The notes beneath the pieces were generated by a model that saw only the letters and a program-made list of their open reading frames with translations, did no database searches and had not been told where the DNA came from. From NCBI GenBank assembly GCA_029210175.1, contig JARGPL010000019.1:1-64000 (forward strand): 64,000 bases of DNA, in the 5' to 3' direction. The DNA is from Minwuia sp. (GTDB taxonomy: Bacteria; Pseudomonadota; Alphaproteobacteria; Minwuiales; Minwuiaceae). The stretch's first letter is position 1; each line of letters opens with the position of its first letter. Below, piece by piece: positions 14,865 through 21,778 of the stretch. Position numbers and translations under genes: made by a program.

Positions 14865-16199
14865 TCAGCCTGGCACCGTTGCCAGTGCGCCATCCACGGC
14901 ATCGCCCAGCCGTTCCACAAGTATACCGATTTCGTCATCGGAGATGATGAATGGCGGCGCAAGCAGCACATGATCGCCGCTGCGGCCATCAACGCCGCCA
15001 CCGCCGGGATAACAGACAAGCCCCGCATTCTGCGCCAGTCGCTTGATCTTGCCATTGATGCCGAGGGCCGGGTCAAAGGCTTCCTTGCTGTCGCGGTCCT
15101 TCACGATCTCGATGGCCCGGAACAGGCCGCGACCACGAATGTCGCCGATGTGCGGGTTCTGGCCGAACCGCTGATGCAGCGCATCGGCCAGCTTCTCACC
15201 CTTCGCCGCAACATCCGCAACCAACCCGTCGTCCAGCAGGCGCGACAGGACAGCATCCGCCGCCGCTGCCGCCGCCGGATGCCCCATGTAGGTGTGGCCA
15301 TGCTGGAAGAAGCCGGTGCCATCCACGAATGCCTGATAGATGCGCGCGCTGACCACAGCGGCGCCAACAGGCTGGTAGCCCGCGCCAAGCCCCTTGGCGA
15401 TGGCGATGATGTCGGGCACCACACCTTCCTGGTTCGACGTGAACAGCGCGCCGCAACGCCCCATGCCGCACATCACCTCATCAGCGATGAACAGCACGCC
15501 GTGGCGGTCACAGATCTCCCGAATGCGGCGGAAATAGCCCTCCACCGCCGTGACAGCGCCAAGGGTCGCGCCGACCACCGGTTCCGCCACGAAGGCAGCA
15601 ACGGTGTCCGGACCAAGCCGTTGAATCTCGGCCTCCAGCTCATCGGCCATGCGCAGACCATAGTCGATCTCGCTCTCGCCCTCCGCCAGGCCGCGATAGG
15701 CATAGCAGGGGGAGATGTGGGACATCTCGATCAGCAACGGTGCATAGAGGTCGCGCCGGCCGCGATTGCCGCCTGCGGAAAGTGCGCCCAGGGTATTGCC
15801 GTGATAGCTCTGCCAGCGGGCGACGATATGGCGACGCTGCGGCTGACCGATTTCGACAAAGTACTGGCGGGCCATCTTGATGGAAGCCTCGACCGCTTCC
15901 GACCCGCCGGATACCAGATAGACGTGGTCCAGGTCGCCAGGGGCCTCGGCCGCAAGCCGATCGGCGACGCGTTCTGCCGCGTCTGTCGTGAAGAAGCCCG
16001 TGTGCGCAAACGGAAGGGCCTGCATCTGAGCCTGGACGGCGGCGATCACCTTCTGATCCGAATGGCCCAGACAGGAAACAGCAGCTCCACCTGAGCCATC
16101 CAGATAGCGCTTGCCTTCCTTGTCCACGACCCAGCATCCGTCGCCCGAAACGGCAGTCGGGGGGCGAAAGGCTGTGTGGCGCGGAAAAACATGGCTCAT
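14865..16199 (-). CDS. Class III PLP-dependent aminotransferase
   Basis: The start is placed at ATG 16199 (MSHVFPRHTAF), which has GGAGG seven bases upstream; the longer frame adds residues without family resemblance. The 444-residue fold-type I enzyme shows the class III pattern LFIADEVMCGMGRCG (cofactor Asp) and IIAIAKGLGAGYQPVGA with the Schiff-base Lys. This branch includes omega-amino acid:pyruvate, polyamine and diaminobutyrate aminotransferases. It is divergent from a TAXI-TRAP transporter operon, so it may act on the imported compound; that is inference. Full length. Confidence 0.92.
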   Translation of the reverse strand: MSHVFPRHTAFRPPTAVSGDGCWVVDKEGKRYLDGSGGAAVSCLGHSDQKVIAAVQAQMQALPFAHTGFFTTDAAERVADRLAAEAPGDLDHVYLVSGGSEAVEASIKMARQYFVEIGQPQRRHIVARWQSYHGNTLGALSAGGNRGRRDLYAPLLIEMSHISPCYAYRGLAEGESEIDYGLRMADELEAEIQRLGPDTVAAFVAEPVVGATLGAVTAVEGYFRRIREICDRHGVLFIADEVMCGMGRCGALFTSNQEGVVPDIIAIAKGLGAGYQPVGAAVVSARIYQAFVDGTGFFQHGHTYMGHPAAAAAADAVLSRLLDDGLVADVAAKGEKLADALHQRFGQNPHIGDIRGRGLFRAIEIVKDRDSKEAFDPALGINGKIKRLAQNAGLVCYPGGGGVDGRSGDHVLLAPPFIISDDEIGILVERLGDAVDGALATVPG

Positions 16200-16305
16200 G
16201 GCGCATCCTCCAGGGGAACATCTTGTTGTTGCTGGTCCCCACAATGCCCGTCCAACCCGCGATAGGCCAGCGTTAGAGGGCTTGCCTTGCGGCCCGACCA
16301 ATTAT

Positions 16306-16318
16306 CGTCACAATGACG
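16306..16318. promoter_or_regulatory. Small inverted repeat in the divergent promoter region
   Basis: CGTCA-CAA-TGACG lies between the divergent aminotransferase and TAXI genes (gap 16200-16392). It could be an operator half-site pair, but it is short and no regulator gene is adjacent. Nothing else firm was seen in this gap. Confidence 0.25.
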
Positions 16319-16392
16319 CGAGTGTCAGAGCAACCGAGAACGATTGCCTGAGCAGATAATCGCGAAGAGCCAATAACAAGGAGCGAAGAGCG

Positions 16393-17358
16393 ATGAGTTC
16401 AATCAAATTGCTGATGGCTGCTGCGGCAGTTTCCATGTGCGCAACGGCAGCGATGGCGGAAGAGAAATTCGTCACTGTCGGGACCGGCGGCCAGACGGGC
16501 GTTTACTACGTCGTCGGTCAGTCCATCTGCAAACTGGTCAACCGAGACACCAAGACGACCAACCTGAAATGCACCGCGCCGTCCACGGGCGGTTCCATTG
16601 CCAACATCAACGCCATCAAGGGCGGTGACATGGACATGGGTGTGGCGCAGTCCGACTGGCAGTTCCATGGCCTGAACGGCACGTCCAAGTTCTCCGAAAG
16701 CGGTGCGTTCCCGGAAATGCGTGCGGTCTTCTCCGTTCATCCGGAGCCGTTCACCGTGATCGCCCGTGCCGATTCCGGCATCAAGTCGTTTGACGACCTG
16801 AAGGGCAAGCGCGTCAACATCGGCAACCCCGGTTCGGGTCAGCGCGGCACCATGGAAGTCATCATGGGTGCCAAGGGCTGGACGCTGGATGATTTCGCAC
16901 TGGCTTCCGAGCTGAAGTCGGCAGAACAGTCACAGGCACTCTGTGACAACAAGGTCGATGCGATCATCTTCACCGTCGGCCATCCGAACGGCTCGATCCA
17001 GGAAGCCACCACGTCCTGTGAGGCGATCATCGTGCCGGTAACCGGCCCGGCTATCGACAAGCTGGTCAACGAGAACCCCTACTACTCCGCTGCCTCCATT
17101 CCCGGCGGCATGTACAAGGGTTCCGATGCGGACGTGACCACATTCGGTGTGCGCGCGACCTTCGTGTCGTCCACCAACACCGACCCGGACACCATCTATG
17201 CTGTCGTGAAGGCGGTCATGGACAACTTCGACCGCTTCAAGCGCCTGCATCCGGCGTTCGCCAATCTCGACATGAAGGAGATGGTGACGGCAGGCAACTC
17301 GGCGCCCGTGCATGAAGGTGCCGCGCGTTACTACAAGGAAAAGGGTCTGATGAACTAA
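16393..17358 (+). CDS. TAXI-family TRAP transporter solute-binding protein
   Basis: This is a 321-residue periplasmic protein with a signal peptide (MSSIKLLMAAAAVSMCATAA, cut near MAEEKF). The mature N-terminus FVTVGTGGQTGVYYVVGQ is the TAXI signature that replaces the DctP pattern. The body (TAPSTGGSIANINAIKGG and DMGVAQSDWQFHGL) also matches. It captures a solute, often a dicarboxylate or amino acid, for the fused permease encoded 104 bases downstream. GGAGCGAAGAGCG precedes the ATG. The ligand is not predictable from sequence. Confidence 0.95.
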   Translation: MSSIKLLMAAAAVSMCATAAMAEEKFVTVGTGGQTGVYYVVGQSICKLVNRDTKTTNLKCTAPSTGGSIANINAIKGGDMDMGVAQSDWQFHGLNGTSKFSESGAFPEMRAVFSVHPEPFTVIARADSGIKSFDDLKGKRVNIGNPGSGQRGTMEVIMGAKGWTLDDFALASELKSAEQSQALCDNKVDAIIFTVGHPNGSIQEATTSCEAIIVPVTGPAIDKLVNENPYYSAASIPGGMYKGSDADVTTFGVRATFVSSTNTDPDTIYAVVKAVMDNFDRFKRLHPAFANLDMKEMVTAGNSAPVHEGAARYYKEKGLMN

Positions 17359-17376
17359 GCATCAGATTCAGCGTCG

Positions 17377-17408
17377 ACCGCCCGGAATGCCGATGTGTTC
17401 CGGGCGGT
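17377..17408 (+). promoter_or_regulatory. Intercistronic hairpin between TAXI binding protein and permease genes
   Basis: ACCGCCCGGAA (17377-17387) pairs perfectly with TTCCGGGCGGT (17398-17408), an 11-bp stem with a 10-nt loop. There is no T-run after it, so it more likely protects the 3' end of the binding-protein mRNA or causes partial termination. Such hairpins commonly raise binding-protein output over the permease. Confidence 0.65.
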
Positions 17409-17462
17409 ATGCGCCCTGCCAGCAGGTTTTCCTGACCAAGCGTTACCCGAGGGAGACAAGAG

Positions 17463-20204
17463 ATGTCGGACAAAACCGATGCACCACAGAGCAAGGGGCC
17501 AAGCCAGGCCGAACTTGACGAACTGGTCGCCGCCTCTGATACCGGTGGCCGCGCGCCCACCGGCTTCGCTGCAAAGACCATTCTGGGCGTTGCGCTCGCG
17601 TGGTCGCTGTTCCAGCTCTGGTACGCCTCCCCCCTGCCATTCGTTTTCAACTTTGGCGTTTTCAACGATACGGAAGCGCGCTCGATTCATCTTGGCTTCG
17701 CGATGTTTCTCGCGTTCGCCGCATACCCGGCCGAGCGTTCGCCCGTGCAGCTAGGCCTGGGATTTCTGGTCCCCATCGTTGTCGGCATCGCGTTCATGTA
17801 TGGCGCGGAAGGCGACGTGCCGATCTACTTCTTCCCCATTGTTGCCCTGCTGGTCTGCGGCGCCATCGCGCTCGGTTCCCCCAAAGGCCATATTCCGGTC
17901 TGGGAATGGGCGCTGGCTCTGATCGGCACGGCTGCCGGTCTGTACCTCTTCATCTTCTACCGTGATCTGGCAGAGCGGCCCGCCGCGCCGATCATGCAGG
18001 ACATGATCGTTGCCGTCATCGGCCTGACCCTGCTGCTGGAAGCCACACGGCGCGCGCTCGGCCCGGCCCTGATGATCGTTGCGACCGTATTCCTGGTCTA
18101 CACGTTCTTCGGTCGCGACATGCCTTCGATCATCAGCCATCCCGGCTTCTCGCTGTCGGAAGTGGCGAACCACCAGTGGATCACCACGGAAGGTGTCTTC
18201 GGCATCGCGCTGGGGGTATCGACGTCGTTCGTGTTCCTGTTCGTTCTCTTCGGTTCCCTGCTCGACAAGGCCGGGGCGGGCAATTACTTCATCCAGGTCG
18301 CCTTCTCCCTGATGGGTCACCTGCGAGGCGGCCCGGCCAAGGCTGCGGTTGTTTCATCCGCCATGACGGGCCTGATCTCCGGTTCCTCGATTGCGAATGT
18401 CGTCACCACCGGCACCTTCACGATTCCGCTGATGAAACGTGTCGGCTTCTCGTCAGAAAAGGCCGGCGCGGTCGAGGTTGCTTCATCGGTCAACGGCCAG
18501 ATCATGCCCCCGGTCATGGGTGCGGCCGCGTTCCTGATGGTGGAATATGTCGGCATCCCCTACTTCGATGTCGTCACGCATGCATTCCTGCCCGCGGTGA
18601 TTTCCTACATCGCCCTCGTCTACATCGTGCATCTGGAGGCAATGAAGGCCGGCATGGAAGGCCTGCCCCGCAGCTATACGCCAAAGCCCATCGTGCAGCG
18701 GCTGATCGGCATGAGCTTCACCATCGCCGTGATCTGCGCCCTGTCGCTGGTTGTCTATTACGGCATGGGCTGGATACGCCCTGCCTTTGGCGATGCCGCA
18801 GGCTACATCGTCTTCCTGGCGCTTACCCTGGCCTATGTGGCTCTTCTGAAGCTGGCATCCACGGTTCCGCCGCTGAAGATGGAAGACCCGAATGCACCGG
18901 TCACCACCCTGCCGGTTCCCGGCCCGACAATCCGGTCCGGCCTGCACTACATCCTGCCGGTTGTCGTGCTGGTCTGGGCGTTGATGGTCGACCGCCTGTC
19001 GCCGGGCCTGTCCGCGTTCTGGGCGGCTGCCTACATGATCTTCATCCTGGTGACGCAGCGTCCCCTGATGGCGCTGCTCCGGGGCGAGGGCTCCTCGCTG
19101 GCCGCCAATATCGTGGCCGGGTTCACTGATCTGATTGAAGGTCTGATCTCCGGCGCACGCAACATGATCGGCATCGGCATCGCCACGGCGACCGCCGGTA
19201 TCATCGTTGGTGCCGTCAGCCAGACCAGTGTCGGCTCTTCGCTGGCCGATGTCGTGGAAGTGCTTTCAGGCGGCAACATCATCGCCATCCTGTTCCTGAC
19301 CGCGGTCCTGTCCCTGATCCTGGGCATGGGCCTGCCGACAACGGCCAACTACATCGTGGTGTCGGCCCTGCTGGCCCCCGTCATCGTGACCCTGGGACAG
19401 CAGAACGGCCTGATCGTGCCGCTGATCGCGGTGCATCTGTTCGTGTTCTACTTCGGCATCATGGCGGACGTGACGCCACCTGTGGGGCTCGCGTCCTTTG
19501 CAGCGGCAGCCGTGTCGGGCGGTGACCCGATCAGGACCGGTGTCGTGGCATTCTTCTATTCACTGCGCACCGCCGCCCTGCCGTTCCTGTTCATCTTCAA
19601 CACCGAACTGCTGCTGATCGGGGTCGATGTGGTGCAAGGCATATTCGTCTTCATCATCGCGACAACGGCGATGCTGTTGTTCGCGGCGGCAACGCAGGGC
19701 TGGTTCCTGGCCCGCAACAAGATCTGGGAATCCCTGCTGCTGATCCTCGTGGCCTTCACCCTGTTCCGCCCCGGCTACTGGCTGGACATGATCTATCCGC
19801 CCTATCAGGAACGTGAACCTGCCGCGATCTATGAAGCCGCAGCTGCCACCCCTGTGGGCACGCAGATGCGTATCCGCGTGCTGGGCGTGGACGACATCGG
19901 TGACCCGGTCACGTTCGACGCCCTCGTGTCCATCGATACGGATGGCACGGGTGAGGAGCGGATGCAGGGCGCGGGTCTGGCGTTCGCCGAACGGGACGGC
20001 AAGATGTTCATCGACGATGTTGCATTCGGCAGCAAGGCGGTGGAATCGGGTCTCGATTGGGATCAGGAGGTCCTGCAGGTTCTGCAGCCCCTGGAACAGC
20101 CGACCAAGTACCTGATGTTCATTCCAGCATTCTTCGTCCTGTTGCTGGTCATCCTGTTGCAGCGACGGCGGATGCCCGCATCCACCAAAGCTGCAAAAGC
20201 CTGA
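17463..20204 (+). CDS. TRAP transporter fused permease (4TM/12TM) with C-terminal DUF3394
   Basis: This 913-residue membrane protein fuses the small DctQ-like and large DctM-like subunits, as is normal for TAXI systems. The DctM part shows the conserved SSAMTGLISGSSIANVVTTG and GMGLPTTANYIVVSALLAP motifs. After the last transport helices there is a soluble C-terminal region (about 780-880; RPGYWLDMIYPPYQEREPAA onward) matching DUF3394, then a final membrane helix. ATG 17463 follows GAGGGAGACAAG. It works with the upstream binding protein in sodium- or proton-driven uptake. The downstream gene is a universal stress protein 13 bases away. Confidence 0.95.
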   Translation: MSDKTDAPQSKGPSQAELDELVAASDTGGRAPTGFAAKTILGVALAWSLFQLWYASPLPFVFNFGVFNDTEARSIHLGFAMFLAFAAYPAERSPVQLGLGFLVPIVVGIAFMYGAEGDVPIYFFPIVALLVCGAIALGSPKGHIPVWEWALALIGTAAGLYLFIFYRDLAERPAAPIMQDMIVAVIGLTLLLEATRRALGPALMIVATVFLVYTFFGRDMPSIISHPGFSLSEVANHQWITTEGVFGIALGVSTSFVFLFVLFGSLLDKAGAGNYFIQVAFSLMGHLRGGPAKAAVVSSAMTGLISGSSIANVVTTGTFTIPLMKRVGFSSEKAGAVEVASSVNGQIMPPVMGAAAFLMVEYVGIPYFDVVTHAFLPAVISYIALVYIVHLEAMKAGMEGLPRSYTPKPIVQRLIGMSFTIAVICALSLVVYYGMGWIRPAFGDAAGYIVFLALTLAYVALLKLASTVPPLKMEDPNAPVTTLPVPGPTIRSGLHYILPVVVLVWALMVDRLSPGLSAFWAAAYMIFILVTQRPLMALLRGEGSSLAANIVAGFTDLIEGLISGARNMIGIGIATATAGIIVGAVSQTSVGSSLADVVEVLSGGNIIAILFLTAVLSLILGMGLPTTANYIVVSALLAPVIVTLGQQNGLIVPLIAVHLFVFYFGIMADVTPPVGLASFAAAAVSGGDPIRTGVVAFFYSLRTAALPFLFIFNTELLLIGVDVVQGIFVFIIATTAMLLFAAATQGWFLARNKIWESLLLILVAFTLFRPGYWLDMIYPPYQEREPAAIYEAAAATPVGTQMRIRVLGVDDIGDPVTFDALVSIDTDGTGEERMQGAGLAFAERDGKMFIDDVAFGSKAVESGLDWDQEVLQVLQPLEQPTKYLMFIPAFFVLLLVILLQRRRMPASTKAAKA

Positions 20205-20217
20205 ACGGGAGAGCGCC

Positions 20218-20649
20218 ATGTTCAAGAACGTTCTGCTTGCCATCGATCTGAATCACGAAGCCAGCTGGAAGAAGGCATTGCCTGAGGCCGTGGACCTTGT
20301 CCGGGCCTCTGGTGGCACCTTGTATGTGATGACGATCCTGCCTGACTTCGGCATGTCGGTCGTCAGCACATTCTTCCCGAAGGACTTCGAACGGGATGCC
20401 CTGGTCAAGATCCATGCGGACCTGACGGCGTTCGTTGCCGCCAACGTGCCATCCGACATCTCGTCGGAGGCACATCTGGGCCATGGCCATGTCACGGAGC
20501 AGATCCTGACCATGGCTGCGAAGGTGGGCGCTGACGTCATCGTCATGGCATCGCATCCGCCGGATGAACTGCGCGACCTGCTTGTCGGGTCCAACGCGGG
20601 CGGGGTTGTCAATCGCTCGCCGATCAGCGTGCTCGTCATCCGGGGCTGA
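20218..20649 (+). CDS. Universal stress protein (UspA family) associated with a TRAP transporter
   Basis: This is a 143-residue single-domain Usp protein. The N-terminal strand is FKNVLLAIDLN and the ATP-binding C-terminal motif is LVGSNAGGVVNRSPISVLVI, close to the G-2x-G-9x-G(S/T) pattern, so ATP binding is likely. It starts 13 bases after the permease. In Halomonas the ectoine TRAP system has a similarly placed Usp protein, TeaD, that restrains uptake. An analogous regulatory role here is inference from that arrangement. Confidence 0.92.
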   Translation: MFKNVLLAIDLNHEASWKKALPEAVDLVRASGGTLYVMTILPDFGMSVVSTFFPKDFERDALVKIHADLTAFVAANVPSDISSEAHLGHGHVTEQILTMAAKVGADVIVMASHPPDELRDLLVGSNAGGVVNRSPISVLVIRG

Positions 20650-20667
20650 TCAGGTCAATGACGGTGG

Positions 20668-20694
20668 TGGACAGCACCCGACGCGGGGTATATT
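20668..20694 (+). promoter_or_regulatory. Possible sigma-70-type promoter for the amidase-decarboxylase cluster
   Basis: TGGACA (20668-20673) and TATATT (20689-20694) are near-consensus -35 and -10 hexamers, but the spacer is 15 bp and so suboptimal. It sits 38 bases upstream of the nitrilase-family start. Confidence 0.35.
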
Positions 20695-20731
20695 GCGGCG
20701 ATCCCCCATTCCTTCAGGAGTCTTCCTGCTC

Positions 20732-21709
20732 ATGACCCCGTTCGCCATCGCCGGAATCCAGATGCACGTCGCTGCCATGCAGGACAATGTTGAGGGCATG
20801 CGCCACCGTCTGGACGTGCTGATGGCCCGTTTCCCCTGGACGCAGATGGTGTTGTTCAGTGAGCTGGCCCCCTTCGGCCCCCTGCCCCGATTCGCGCAGA
20901 CGTTTCCGAACGCCGTCGAAGACAGCTTCCGCCAGATGGCCATCACGCACGGAATCTGGCTGATTCCCGGTTCGATGTTCGAAAAGACAGCCGACGGGCG
21001 CATCTACAACACGTCCACGGTCATCAACCCGCAGGGTGAGATCGTTTCCCGTTACCGCAAGATGTTCCCGTTCCGGCCCTATGAGACCGAGGTCGAGGGC
21101 GGCACCGAATTCTGCATCTTCGATGTGCCGGAGGTCGGGCGGTTCGGCCTGTCCATCTGCTACGATATCTGGTTTCCGGAGACGACGCGCCAGCTGACCA
21201 GCCAGGGTGTCGAGGTGTTGCTGCATCCGGTCCTGACCGGGACGACGGATCGGGAGGCTGAACTGACCATAGCCCGGGCCACGGCGGCGCAGTTCCAGTG
21301 CTATGTCATCGACGTCAACGGACTGGGTGCCGGTGGCGTGGGCCGGTCCTGCGTCATCGATCCTTCCGCCATGGTGCTGCACCAGTCGGCGGGTCAGGAA
21401 GACATGTTCCCGATCGAGATCGACCTCGATCAGGTACGGCGTCAGCGCGAGAAGGGCCTGAAAGGTCTGGGTCAGGTCCTGAAAAGCTTCCGCGATCGCA
21501 GTGTTGATTTCTCGGTCTATGACCGCAACAGTGGCACCGACGCCTACCTTCACGAACTCGGCCCCCTTAAGATGCCGCAGCAGGTGCAGGGAAAGCCTCC
21601 GATCGCGACTACCGCTGATCCGCGTCTGACGCTTGAGCCGACATCGGCACAGCTCGTTCCGGATGCCATCAATGTGACCCCGCTTGCGGGACGAATAGTG
21701 TCGAGCTGA
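20732..21709 (+). CDS. Nitrilase-superfamily carbon-nitrogen hydrolase (amidase)
   Basis: The start is set at ATG 20732 (MTPFAIAGIQM) because the nitrilase fold begins there; an upstream frame runs back into the Usp gene. The 325-residue protein has the Glu-Lys-Cys triad: Glu44 in LFSELAPFG, Lys110 in YRKMFPFRPYE and Cys143 in GLSICYDIWFPE. The 'Y-R-K-x-x-P-F' form resembles amidases more than true nitrile hydrolases. The last 60 or so residues extend beyond the core. It is the first gene of the decarboxylase/ATP-grasp/C45 cluster, 69 bases before the decarboxylase, and probably trims or forms an amide in that pathway. Confidence 0.9.
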   Translation: MTPFAIAGIQMHVAAMQDNVEGMRHRLDVLMARFPWTQMVLFSELAPFGPLPRFAQTFPNAVEDSFRQMAITHGIWLIPGSMFEKTADGRIYNTSTVINPQGEIVSRYRKMFPFRPYETEVEGGTEFCIFDVPEVGRFGLSICYDIWFPETTRQLTSQGVEVLLHPVLTGTTDREAELTIARATAAQFQCYVIDVNGLGAGGVGRSCVIDPSAMVLHQSAGQEDMFPIEIDLDQVRRQREKGLKGLGQVLKSFRDRSVDFSVYDRNSGTDAYLHELGPLKMPQQVQGKPPIATTADPRLTLEPTSAQLVPDAINVTPLAGRIVSS

Positions 21710-21778
21710 TCGTCGTTGCCGGGCGGAATTCCTGCCTGAGACAATGCCCCTGCGCGGCGCGTAACTGTGGGAGGCAAC

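Noticed and set aside
13652-14947. 431-residue open frame on the plus strand
   Set aside because: Antisense to the thiolase gene, which has active-site motifs in the other strand.
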